Assembly (NCBI GenBank): GCA_937989675.1
Contig: CALKRK010000076.1
Location: forward strand, 1-56,403
Origin: an uncultured Arenicella sp.
Lineage (GTDB): Bacteria > Pseudomonadota > Gammaproteobacteria > Arenicellales > Arenicellaceae
Length of the DNA: 56,403 bases
Direction of reading: 5' to 3'
In this document: piece after piece, positions 9,235-17,748 of the stretch
How positions within the stretch are numbered: the stretch's first letter is position 1
Layout: each line of letters opens with the position of its first letter
Made by a program: the position numbers and the translations under genes
The notes under the pieces: generated by a model
The model's input: the letters and a program-made list of their open reading frames with translations, nothing else
Databases searched by the model: none
Told to the model about the DNA's origin: nothing

Positions 9235-9588
9235 TCCTCCAATATATAAGCAAAAGGTGTCAGAATAGTTAAAGGCATACGCCTTTTTCGAGTTTTTATT
9301 AGTCAAAATTGGAGTTTGTGCCACAGCGAGGCTCCAATCATGCTCAGCTACAATCAAAATGCCATCCTGCCAACATCTCAAAGTCTTATCTGCGCTGCGA
9401 ACGCTCTTTTTGTCGAACGTAAAAGCGTCAGAACGCTTGGCCTCCGAAACACTGGTGCCAGCTGATTTCGGCGCGGCGGCCGCCCCGGTAATAAGAACAG
9501 TAGAATCCTGCTTTAAGTCTGCTTGTGCGACACACGGTATACCAAGTAATAAACAGATTAGCAATGAAGTTCGTTGGAAATGGTTCAT
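9232..9588 (-). CDS. Small secreted protein of unknown family
   Basis: Start at Met 9588 rather than 9642, because it yields a signal peptide (MNHFQRTSLLICLLLGIPCVAQA) and avoids overlap with the CsgG-type gene, which ends at 9611. The mature protein is about 95 residues with two Cys (LRCWQDG, TFCLYIGG) and a short beta-rich segment (GILIVAEHDWSLAV). I do not recognise a family. It sits between the CsgG-type lipoprotein and the OmpA-like gene with gaps of 22 and 1 bp, so it is almost certainly part of the same machine. By position it could be an accessory or chaperone, in the place CsgE or CsgF holds in curli systems, but there is no sequence evidence for that. Confidence 0.75.
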   Translation of the reverse strand: MNHFQRTSLLICLLLGIPCVAQADLKQDSTVLITGAAAAPKSAGTSVSEAKRSDAFTFDKKSVRSADKTLRCWQDGILIVAEHDWSLAVAQTPILTNKNSKKAYAFNYSDTFCLYIGG

Positions 9589-9610
9589 GGTAGTCTCTAA
9601 TTTTAATGTA

Positions 9611-11203
9611 TTACTGAGTGGCGATTTCAAATGAAGCCACACCGAAACGGTTGTTCGTTGCTTTTGCGTACGCCTGTTTTATAACATCCAAGGAATACAC
9701 TGGCAGTTGTTCCAAATCGGGAACTTGTAATTCTGCAGGGAAATCAGTGTCAACGTATTTGGTAGCAAGAAAACAGTGAAGCTGCTCCATCGCCACATCA
9801 GCAACAAATGAGTACTGGTTGGTATCTGGCAGAACCAAACCACCATTCGACGATATAAAGCCATCAGCTGAAAAGCGGTTTGGAAACACTCGAACAAATG
9901 CATCTTCTTGTTGGAAATAACAGTTCAGATAGCCATCGGTATTGGTACTGATATTGACAAAGACTTCCTCGCCAACGCTAAAACTGTCGCCCCCCGCTAA
10001 TGACGCCAATTCAATTTCGATTGGCTTAACGGCCGGGGCTTCATTTACACCTTTTTTCTTTTTCTTCTTTTTATTAAGCTCGGCTTTTAGTTCGAGCTTA
10101 CGCTTGGTGTAAGCCAGTTCATGACCCTTTTCTGAAACTGGCGTGCGGTGCAGAAACGCCGTGTAAAAGTCTAGGTCAATCGCGGCCACTTCAGGTAAAC
10201 CAAGCCGGCGTTTGTATTCAAGAACCGCTAAAAGGTAATCCTCGGTGATATCTTCATCAATTGCACCGTTATAGTAACCACGCGCGGTGAGTTGCAACTT
10301 AAGTGTTCGATGTAACGTACCCATGCTTGAAAGCTGATAGAACCAATCGGAAATCTCTTGTTTAATTTCAGCGTGCTCAGGATCCATGCCTAAGCAATTC
10401 CAATAAGGTAGCTTTGTGAGCTTACCTACTAGCTCGATGGTAGAAAGCTCGACAAGAGCTCTTAATGCCTGGCCAACGGCATCTTTCGAACTACTCGAAA
10501 AGCTGTAGCTCATACCCGTTTTACTTATACCACCATCATAACTGGTAGACGAGCCACGAGTGAAAAGCTCAATTGAGTTCTTAGTAGTGACTCCCGGCAC
10601 CACTGACATGTTATGAGTCGTGATCACGCCCAAATCAATGGTCATGAAGGTCACCGAGCTGCTTGCAGACCTGCCTCCACCGCCGCCCACTGAAGACCCA
10701 TCATTGGTACCGGCTAGCTCAGCTGAAATATCGGCTTGTTTGCGGTAAAGACCATCATCGTATTGGGAGATTGAACCAATCATGTCAAACGGAGGTATGT
10801 CCTCATAAATACCTTTCTTACCAGCCTCGTTAATCAACGAAATTAAGTTGCCTGTGTCTTGCCCGTAGTTGACCAAACGAATCGCTCCACTGCGTTTAGT
10901 CATTTCAGAAATAGTGGAAATTATCATCTGGCGCGTGCCGGCATCCACTTTCTTAGTTTTATCCTTTACCTCTTCAAGCAACATAGCGTAATCAAAACGG
11001 CCAATCCCGAAAGATAAGAATAAATTATCCATGCAACGCAAGCTGTCTCGAAAGTCCGTCGTGTTCTTATGTGGCAATTGATCTGGGCCATTTCGTAACT
11101 GAGCGGCACGCTGCTCCACCCCATTATGTACGCCTGTGGTTATACAGCCAGTCGCAAACGCTGAAATAGCGAAAACGATCAATGTTTTTAGCAAGCGGTT
11201 CAT
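9611..11203 (-). CDS. CsgG-type export lipoprotein fused to peptidoglycan-binding-like and DUF4384-like domains
   Basis: Start at Met 11203, which gives a lipoprotein signal ending in FATGC (Cys20). Residues about 45-290 look like the CsgG/HfaB family (curli and holdfast-anchor exporters): periplasmic NYGQDTGNL, the DMIGSISQYDDG strand, a Gly/Ser-rich loop, FMTIDLGVITTHNMSVVPGVTTKNSIEL-type barrel hairpins and a final helix AVGQALRALVELSTIELVGKL. A PG_binding_1-like segment follows (LTARGYYNGAIDEDITED). After a lysine-rich linker comes a DUF4384-like beta domain (FSVGEEVFVNISTNTDGYLNCYFQQ). CsgG forms a nonameric outer-membrane pore, so this is the likely exporter for the repeat proteins upstream. 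E. coli CsgG is about 277 aa; this is nearly twice that. Confidence 0.8.
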   Translation of the reverse strand: MNRLLKTLIVFAISAFATGCITTGVHNGVEQRAAQLRNGPDQLPHKNTTDFRDSLRCMDNLFLSFGIGRFDYAMLLEEVKDKTKKVDAGTRQMIISTISEMTKRSGAIRLVNYGQDTGNLISLINEAGKKGIYEDIPPFDMIGSISQYDDGLYRKQADISAELAGTNDGSSVGGGGGRSASSSVTFMTIDLGVITTHNMSVVPGVTTKNSIELFTRGSSTSYDGGISKTGMSYSFSSSSKDAVGQALRALVELSTIELVGKLTKLPYWNCLGMDPEHAEIKQEISDWFYQLSSMGTLHRTLKLQLTARGYYNGAIDEDITEDYLLAVLEYKRRLGLPEVAAIDLDFYTAFLHRTPVSEKGHELAYTKRKLELKAELNKKKKKKKGVNEAPAVKPIEIELASLAGGDSFSVGEEVFVNISTNTDGYLNCYFQQEDAFVRVFPNRFSADGFISSNGGLVLPDTNQYSFVADVAMEQLHCFLATKYVDTDFPAELQVPDLEQLPVYSLDVIKQAYAKATNNRFGVASFEIATQ

Positions 11204-11216
11204 TATCTGCTCTCGT

Positions 11217-11543
11217 CTAACAACGGTTCCCAGCATTAATAACATCGCCAATCACGATCGTTTGCTGTTCGATGTTACCAAAGGTTGGGCGTCGATTAGT
11301 TTCCAAGTTACCGATATCGACTGAACCACATTCGGATTCGGATTGCCCAAGATTTCGTTCCTCAAGATCAATGTAGTCATCGATGCCTTCATGCTGCATT
11401 TGACGCGACTGTGACTTGATACGCGAGATTTTCAGATTAACTTCATCTGACAACGCCAGCTCACCAGCTTGGCCTAACGAACAGAACAAACCGCAAGAAA
11501 TGGCTAGAAGAGCAAGTTTGGTATTTAAAGTAGGACGTTTCAT
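11217..11543 (-). CDS. Small secreted protein, first gene of the CsgG-type operon
   Basis: A signal peptide (MKRPTLNTKLALLAISCGLFCSLGQA) is followed by a short charged helix-prone part and a conserved-looking tail: ECGSVDIGNL, RRPTFGN, then TIVIGDVINAGNRC with Cys as the last residue. The VDIGN and IGDVINAGN strands resemble the rhythm of the large repeat proteins, suggesting a compact capping, nucleating or minor subunit. Caulobacter hfaA (small secreted) precedes hfaB (CsgG family) in a similar order, but I cannot claim homology. The stop is 13 bp before the CsgG-type start. The two Cys of the mature protein could form a disulfide. Confidence 0.75.
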   Translation of the reverse strand: MKRPTLNTKLALLAISCGLFCSLGQAGELALSDEVNLKISRIKSQSRQMQHEGIDDYIDLEERNLGQSESECGSVDIGNLETNRRPTFGNIEQQTIVIGDVINAGNRC

Positions 11544-11675
11544 CGGAATTGTAAAAATGTGTTTCGTTCAATAGATATAACGTTCAGTTAGCGGAAAAGT
11601 TTCCTTTCTTTCAGACTATTTTCACTTCACTTGATGAGCGCCCTCCTTAGCGCTCTCAAATACCCAGATCAGCTA

Positions 11676-14600
11676 CTATTTAATACTCTCGATATTAAGT
11701 CTAGCCTTGCCTTTATAGCCTTTTGCTTTGTTAGTGATGCTGCCATCTACCGTGGTCTCACGCGTAAAATCACCAGTTACTGTCGAATTGATGATGGACC
11801 CGATATCAACATAGGCTTTGCTCTTGTAACCCCTAGCCTGATTACTAATAGAGCCATTAACCGTTGTCTTAACATCCACATTTCCAACGTTCGCGCCACT
11901 CAAAGCATTCACATTGACGTACGCCTTAGTTTTGTAGCCCTTCGATCTATTCGCAATACCACCATTCACCTGGGTATTCATAACAACATTACCGGAAGCC
12001 TTTGAACTGACCATCGAGCCCACATTGACATGTGCCTTGGTCTTAAAGCCACTAGCCCGGTTGTTGATGCCGCCTTTAACGACGGTATTCAGGTTGGCAT
12101 TGCCGCCGACAGAAGAATTGACAATTGAGCCGACGTCAACACGAGCACTGGTTTTGAAACCGCCAGACCGATTACTAATGTCACCATCAACACGCGTATT
12201 CAAAACTAGCCCACCCCCAATATTTGAGCCAGAAACGGAACCTGCGTTCACAACGGCCTTGGTTTTAAAGCCACCCGCCTTGTTGCTAACACCCTTTAAG
12301 CTAGTGTTGATCGACGCGTCTCCACCAAGTGTAGATCCACTTACTGAACCGACATTAGCGTAAGCTTTGTTGAACACACCGGAAGAACGGTTGTTTACGT
12401 TGCCTTTGACGGCAGTCTTCAACTCAATATCACCTTTAGCCGTTGAACCGACCACAGACCCAACGTTTGTTACCGCTTTGGTTTTTAGCCCCGACGCTTT
12501 CGAACTTACAGAGCCATTAATGGTGGTATCAATACTGGCTTTACCTTTGACGGTTGAACCATCGATTGCTGCCACGTTCAATTCAGACTTATTAAGTAGA
12601 CCACTGGCCTTATTACTGATGCTGCCTTTAGCATTCAACTTAACATCAACATCGCCGGTTCGGCTGCCGTCGATCTGTGCAATGTTCGCTTGTGCCTTGC
12701 TCAACAAGCCGCTTGCACTGTTATTCACGTCACCCTGAAGTGTGGCATCCAATACAACATCGCCATCGATGCGCGACTTGTTAATGCCTGCCACATTCAG
12801 TTCAGCTTTAGTAAACACACCAGCCGCTTTGTTGCTTATTCTGCCATTGGCGACCGTCGTCATTTTAGTATCACCGTTAACGCGAGAATTGGTCACTGAA
12901 GCTACATTTGACTTCGCCGAAGCACCTAATCCAGCGGCCAGGTTACGAACACCTTTGTTTATTTCGGTATTGATCTCAGTGTTGCCATTCATCGATGATT
13001 TCTCAATCGTCGCCACATCCATTTCAGCTTTTGATAACAAACCAGCCGCGGTGTTGCTGACATCCCCTTTCAGTGTGGTATCTATTTTAGTATCACCCTT
13101 CAAAGATGACTTCTTGATCGTAGACACGTTTGACTCAGCCAAGGCTAATAAACCTGCCGCTTTATTGGAAACCTTGCCATTAATATTAGTGGTAAGTTCA
13201 ACGTCACCTTGAAGGGTCGACTTTTTAATTGAGCCTACATTACTCTCAGCGAGCGTCAGCATACCGGCCGCTAAGTTGCTTACTTTACCTTTAACAACGG
13301 TATCCAACTTAGCGTTGCCGGTAATTGTCGACTTATGGATTGAACCTGTATTCGCATTGGCGATGGCGAATGCGCCACCAGCAATATTAGAAACAGAGCC
13401 ATCTATTTTAGTGTTAACCTCGGCGTCGCCGCCAAGCTTCGATTTTTTTATTGACCCCGTATTCGAAGTCGCCATCACGCCCACGCCGCCTGCGATATTC
13501 GTGACCGAACCATTGACCTCGGTGTTAATTACCGTTTTGCCTTCAGCACGCGAGTTCACTATTGAGCCGGTGTTCATGTCAGCAAGTGCGATAACGCCAC
13601 CCGCCACATTAACAATCTCGCCGTCGACTTTACTGTTTATCGTTAAGTCCTTTGTCTTCGCCTTATAGGCGGATCCAGCATTCGCTAAAGCAACAGAGCC
13701 AACACCCGCCCCTACATTCACAATACCGCCATCTACCTTACTGGAGATATTCAAATCACCATTTACCTTTGAGCTCTCTGCACCACCTGAATTCAATTTG
13801 GCAACGGCGCCAATGCCACCAGCAACATTAACCGTCGCGCCATTCACATCTGAAACGATATTGGCATTGCCTTTAACCTTCGTATTCGCGATGGCAGCCG
13901 TATTCAAAATTGCCGCTGAACCGATACCACCAGCAACATTAACTGTGGCGCCCTTTACTTTACTACTGACGTTAAGGTCGCCATCAACTTTGGATTTAAA
14001 TACACCGCCTGAATTTGCAATCGCAACGGCGCCAATCCCTCCAGCCACATTAGCCGTCGCGCCAACCACCTCTGACTTGATTTTAGCGTTGCCTTTAACT
14101 TTGCTATTAGCAATCCCGCCAACATTAGCAATCGCCACTGTACCGATACCGCCTGCCACGTTCGCCGTTGCGCCTACGACCTTGTTGTCAATTTCCAAGT
14201 CACCGCCAACCTTAGCTTCATGTGCCGCACCGGAATTAACGATTGCCACCGCACCGACACCACCAGCAACGTTAGCCACCGCACCTTTAATCGAGCTTTT
14301 AACCTTAGCCGAGCCCCCCACATTGGTCTTATTCAAACCACCGGAGTTAGCAATCGCTAAAGTGCCTACACCGCCCGCGATATTAGCAACAGCGCCAACA
14401 ACTTTGCTATCGACAGTTACGTCCCCATCAACTTTTGCTTTACGCACCGTTCCTGAATTCATTACCGCTATCGCTAATTCGCCAGCAGCAACGTTAGCGA
14501 CCGCGCCCTTCAGGTCACTTTTCAATTCGACATTTCCCTTAATATCTGATTTCACCACCGAAGCGGAGTTCAAGTCTGCGTAAGCCAGCATTCCTGCAGC

Positions 14601-16352
14601 CACATTCGCGGTCGCGCCCTGAACCTTATTATCAACTTTAACGTCTCCGCCAATATTCGATTTGACAATTGAACTCGAATTCGCCAACGCCACAGCCAAT
14701 TCACCAGCAGCTACATTCGCGGTGCCGCCGACAATATTGTTCTTAATTTGGGCATCGCCTTTCAGATTAGATTTTTTGATACTCGTGGAATTTAAATCCG
14801 CAACCGCAAGCATACCAGCGGCCACGTTAGCCGTTGCTCCCTTTAGCTTATTATCAATTCGAACATCGCCGTCCAACTTTGATTTTACGATGGAATCTGA
14901 GTTCACAGTCGCGATAGCAAGCTCACCTGCAGCAACATTCACCAAGCCGCCCACTACATCTGTATCGATTTTTGTTGTGCCATCAATCTCTGACTTAGCA
15001 ATTGATCCAAATTTAGTGTCTGCATAGGTAACCGTGCCAGCGGCGACGGTCACCACCCCACCTGTAACTTTGTTGTTTATCTGCGCTTCGCCTTTGACTT
15101 TGCTGTTCGCAATTGCACCAACTTTGGTGTTAGCAACACTCAGCTCTCCAGCAGCAACATTAGCAACACCACCGACAATATCGTTGTTAATCAGAGCTTT
15201 ACCATCAACTTTAGAACGACTAATGGTACCAACATTAACGTTCGCGGCTACTCCGGTGCCCGCAGCAACGTTGGCAACCCCACCGACGATTTTGTTTTTT
15301 ATGCTCGCATCACCTTTAACGTTAGAGCCAAGACTAATAGTGCCCACTTCCGTATTTGCGAGTACGCCTTCGCTAGCCGCAACCGTCACAACACCACCTT
15401 TGATATCGTTTTCTATAGCGGCATCGCCCGATACCTTCGACATGCTTACTGAGCCCACATTTGCATTTACGATAGAATAGTCTGCAACATTGACGGTAGC
15501 CACGCCCCCAACAATTTTGTTCTTAAGCGTGGTATCACCAGACACGTTTGAACCCATCGTAATTGAGCCTACTTCCGTGTTGGTTATCGAAAAATCCCCG
15601 GTTGAAACATTTGCTACACCACCAGTGATCTGATTATCAATGTCAACTGAGCCGCTCACTTTAGACAAATTTGTTACAGAGCCAACGACCGCATTACTGA
15701 TCGATTTATCACCTGTTGAGACGTTTACCACTCCGCCTTTGAGCGTATTGTTTACTTTCAGCTCACCTGACACACTTGCCCCATTGGTTACGCTGGCTAA
15801 CTCAGTATTGGTAATTGAGCTATCGCCGGTAGATACGTTGACCACGCCTCCCTCAATGGTGTTATTAAGCTCAGCCGAACCTGAACTTTTGACTTGAGCA
15901 CCATTCGTAACCGAACCGAGTTTCACTAAACTGCGTGACTTGTCGCCGGTGGCTATGTTAGCTGTACCACCCTTGATGTTGTTGTTGACCTTCAGCTCTC
16001 CATCCACTTTTGCCAAGGTGCTGATCGAACCGATTTCCGTGGTCACTTTTACTTTGTCCCCGGTCGCGACGTTAATCGCGCCACCAACAACATTATTATT
16101 GATCGTTGCTTTTCCGGCTACCGATGACTTGCCAGATACCGTTCCTAAACGTAATTTGCTGTCAGCTTTATCGCCAGTGACAATATTCGCCGCTCCGCCC
16201 TTGATATCATTATTCAAATTCGCTTCGCCGCTAATTTTCGAATTGCTTACAGCGCTAATCTCAGTCGCAGCTTTGGATTCCTCGCCAGTGGATAGCGTAA
16301 CGCTGCCACCTTTGAGTTCAGTATTTGCTTCAAGCTCGCCGCTCACATCAGA
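11676..16352 (-). repeat. About 42 tandem protein-level repeats (111 bp unit)
   Basis: The coding sequence repeats with a period of about 111 bp (37 codons) over its whole length after the signal peptide. Neighbouring units are most alike, and in the middle, alternate units are more alike than adjacent ones (GELA and GMLA types alternate), pointing to a 222-bp duplication unit. DNA copies are diverged, so the array is old rather than recently expanded. Confidence 0.85.
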
Positions 16353-16412
16353 TTCCGCTGTAACTTGACTGGAGACGACCAGGGCGGCGATAAATATGGT
16401 TAGGATTTTCAT
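11676..16412 (-). CDS. Giant secreted repeat protein, about 42 tandem 37-residue repeats
   Basis: It has a signal peptide (MKILTIFIAALVVSSQVTA), after which the whole protein is repeats. I count 42, mostly 37 residues (36-40), with a consensus close to S-K-V-x-G-D-x-x-I-x-N-x-V-x-G-x-V-x-N-V-A-x-G, then A-x-x-N-x-G-S-I. Alternating hydrophobic positions, Gly turns and Asn ladders suggest a beta-solenoid or amyloid-like fibre. I see no Cys or Trp. Repeats drift along the chain: STGD early, AAGELA, then AGGIGAVAI, then RSGGFKTKA at the end. The last residues (NIESIK) match the end of the neighbouring 291-aa paralogue. A good ribosome site (AAGGAAA) precedes the ATG. It is probably the main exported substrate of the CsgG-type lipoprotein downstream. 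Confidence 0.85.
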   Translation of the reverse strand: MKILTIFIAALVVSSQVTAESDVSGELEANTELKGGSVTLSTGEESKAATEISAVSNSKISGEANLNNDIKGGAANIVTGDKADSKLRLGTVSGKSSVAGKATINNNVVGGAINVATGDKVKVTTEIGSISTLAKVDGELKVNNNIKGGTANIATGDKSRSLVKLGSVTNGAQVKSSGSAELNNTIEGGVVNVSTGDSSITNTELASVTNGASVSGELKVNNTLKGGVVNVSTGDKSISNAVVGSVTNLSKVSGSVDIDNQITGGVANVSTGDFSITNTEVGSITMGSNVSGDTTLKNKIVGGVATVNVADYSIVNANVGSVSMSKVSGDAAIENDIKGGVVTVAASEGVLANTEVGTISLGSNVKGDASIKNKIVGGVANVAAGTGVAANVNVGTISRSKVDGKALINNDIVGGVANVAAGELSVANTKVGAIANSKVKGEAQINNKVTGGVVTVAAGTVTYADTKFGSIAKSEIDGTTKIDTDVVGGLVNVAAGELAIATVNSDSIVKSKLDGDVRIDNKLKGATANVAAGMLAVADLNSTSIKKSNLKGDAQIKNNIVGGTANVAAGELAVALANSSSIVKSNIGGDVKVDNKVQGATANVAAGMLAYADLNSASVVKSDIKGNVELKSDLKGAVANVAAGELAIAVMNSGTVRKAKVDGDVTVDSKVVGAVANIAGGVGTLAIANSGGLNKTNVGGSAKVKSSIKGAVANVAGGVGAVAIVNSGAAHEAKVGGDLEIDNKVVGATANVAGGIGTVAIANVGGIANSKVKGNAKIKSEVVGATANVAGGIGAVAIANSGGVFKSKVDGDLNVSSKVKGATVNVAGGIGSAAILNTAAIANTKVKGNANIVSDVNGATVNVAGGIGAVAKLNSGGAESSKVNGDLNISSKVDGGIVNVGAGVGSVALANAGSAYKAKTKDLTINSKVDGEIVNVAGGVIALADMNTGSIVNSRAEGKTVINTEVNGSVTNIAGGVGVMATSNTGSIKKSKLGGDAEVNTKIDGSVSNIAGGAFAIANANTGSIHKSTITGNAKLDTVVKGKVSNLAAGMLTLAESNVGSIKKSTLQGDVELTTNINGKVSNKAAGLLALAESNVSTIKKSSLKGDTKIDTTLKGDVSNTAAGLLSKAEMDVATIEKSSMNGNTEINTEINKGVRNLAAGLGASAKSNVASVTNSRVNGDTKMTTVANGRISNKAAGVFTKAELNVAGINKSRIDGDVVLDATLQGDVNNSASGLLSKAQANIAQIDGSRTGDVDVKLNAKGSISNKASGLLNKSELNVAAIDGSTVKGKASIDTTINGSVSSKASGLKTKAVTNVGSVVGSTAKGDIELKTAVKGNVNNRSSGVFNKAYANVGSVSGSTLGGDASINTSLKGVSNKAGGFKTKAVVNAGSVSGSNIGGGLVLNTRVDGDISNRSGGFKTSARVDVGSIVNSSVGGNANLNTVVKGGINNRASGFKTKAHVNVGSMVSSKASGNVVMNTQVNGGIANRSKGYKTKAYVNVNALSGANVGNVDVKTTVNGSISNQARGYKSKAYVDIGSIINSTVTGDFTRETTVDGSITNKAKGYKGKARLNIESIK

Positions 16413-16475
16413 GGGTAGGGTTTCCTTGGTTTGGTCTTTTCACAATATTTAACGATTCAGAAACAATAAAGTTTC

Positions 16476-16507
16476 AAAAAAAACGCCACTTTTCGAAAAA
16501 AGTGGCG
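16476..16507 (-). terminator. Rho-independent terminator after the seven-repeat protein gene
   Basis: CGCCACTTTT (16484-16493) and AAAAGTGGCG (16498-16507) form a perfect 10-bp stem with a CGAA loop. On the minus strand it is followed by eight T (16483-16476). It would end or attenuate transcription between the two repeat-protein genes. Confidence 0.88.
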
Positions 16508-16535
16508 CCCTTAAAAACAGATGTGACTTGAACCG

Positions 16536-17411
16536 TTACTTAACTGATCCAATCGAAGAACTTGCAGAGCTCTCCTGGCCAGTCGCTAATGTCACTACAC
16601 CACCCAAAATATTGGTATCGATGTTGATTTCACCATCAGCCGTCGTGTTGCTAATCGTGCCGATTTCAGTAATCGCGCTTGATCCTTTACCTGTTGCCAA
16701 GCTAACCACACCAGCTTTGCCAATGACTGTATTAATCTTCGCATCGCCGTTGATCGTGCTATCAGTAATCGATGAGATATTAACAGTACTCGTTGACTCT
16801 TGGCCTGTCGCCAAGGCAACTACGCCACCCTTATCGATAACCGTCGTAGCTGAGATATTGCCCGTACCCTTTGTGCCTTTAAGAGATGAGAGTAGTAGTT
16901 CAGCCGTTGACTGCTTACCAGTTGCTAATGCAACCGCGCCGCCTTTGCCAATCACGGTGTTCAATTCCACTGAACCACCAGTCATTTCAGAACCAGTGAT
17001 CGTGCCAATGCCTACTTTTGCTGTCGCTTCTTGGCCGGTCGCCAGAGATACAACGCCGCCTTTTCCTATATCGGTATTAATCTTTACGTCGTTAACTTTT
17101 GAATCTTTAATCCGATTAACCGTTAGTTCAGACGTCGACTTATTACCGGTCGCTAAACTCACCAATCCGCCTTTACCAACTTTGAGCTGAAGATCAACAT
17201 CTCCATCCAACGTTGAGTTTTCAATAGTGTTTGCTGATAGCTCAGAAGTTGCCTCTTTACCAGTCGACAAACTCACTAAACCAGCCTTGCCTACTTCAGT
17301 TTTAATATTCAACTTTCCGTTCACTTCGCTTTCTGCAAAGCTGTTTGCAGACATACCGAGTGCGGCAATTAAAGAAAGAGCTAGGGTCGTTTTTTTGATG
17401 GTTAGGTTCAT
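16536..17411 (-). CDS. Secreted seven-repeat paralogue of the giant repeat protein
   Basis: A signal peptide (MNLTIKKTTLALSLIAALGMSANSFA) is followed by seven repeats of 36-39 residues with consensus S-x-x-x-G-x-x-x-I-N-T-x-I-G-K-G-G-V-V-S-L-A-T-G-x-x-S-T. The pattern is the same as in the 1578-aa protein, especially its first repeats (VSTGDKS), but with an inserted GK before the GGVV strand and VSLATG in place of VNVATG. Both proteins end in a near-identical tail (SIGSVK, NIESIK). No Cys, Trp or Tyr is seen in the mature part. A clear ribosome site (CGGAG) lies 7 bases before the ATG. It could be the abundant short subunit or the nucleator for the long one; the terminator after it suggests separate dosage. 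Confidence 0.85.
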   Translation of the reverse strand: MNLTIKKTTLALSLIAALGMSANSFAESEVNGKLNIKTEVGKAGLVSLSTGKEATSELSANTIENSTLDGDVDLQLKVGKGGLVSLATGNKSTSELTVNRIKDSKVNDVKINTDIGKGGVVSLATGQEATAKVGIGTITGSEMTGGSVELNTVIGKGGAVALATGKQSTAELLLSSLKGTKGTGNISATTVIDKGGVVALATGQESTSTVNISSITDSTINGDAKINTVIGKAGVVSLATGKGSSAITEIGTISNTTADGEINIDTNILGGVVTLATGQESSASSSIGSVK

Positions 17412-17748
17412 AATTTACTCCGTGATGATTTTGGGTAGTTAGGTTTAATTCGTAAAATACAATTTTTAATAATTTCTTTGCCTTACACTGGACTTAACGG
17501 GCCAAGCAAAAAAAGGTTTTACATTTTTTAACTTTTTTCTTCATCGAGCTCCGCATACCAAAATGTTATTTTATTTCAATTACTTAAGAAGACTTATAGC
17601 TATAAAGAAACACTAATTAGGCACATTGCGTTTCTATAAACACGTAAAAAAATATCGCCCGTTTTAAAAAAATGTCGGAAACGATCATCTAAGTTGGTAA
17701 AAAGAGAGTTACACTTGCTGCCTGATTTACTGCCCCACTTCACTGCGC
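17412..17748. other. AT-rich divergent regulatory interval
   Basis: 337 bp between the minus-strand repeat-protein gene and the plus-strand yadG-like gene. It is AT-rich with several A- and T-runs (for example AAAAAAAGGTTTTACATTTTTTAAC near 17510). It must hold both promoters, but I could not fix convincing -35/-10 pairs. Confidence 0.5.

Noticed and set aside
10045-10075. Poly-Lys tract of the CsgG-type gene as a phase-variation site
   Set aside because: The longest single-base run is about six, interrupted by C, so slippage is not expected to be frequent.
11636-11655. Hairpin GAGCGC/GCGCTC after the giant repeat gene as a terminator
   Set aside because: The stem is only 6 bp and no T-run follows on the minus strand, so I do not list it.
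12025-16368. Many plus-strand ORFs of 70-260 aa opposite the giant repeat gene
   Set aside because: They are antisense shadows. Their Pro/Thr/Leu-rich repeats arise from the reverse complement of the 37-codon repeats, with no signal peptides or ribosome sites in order.
11676-16412. Periodic DNA that might be read as a CRISPR-like or satellite array
   Set aside because: The period is a multiple of three, keeps one open frame of 1578 codons and starts with a signal peptide; units differ too much to be CRISPR repeats.
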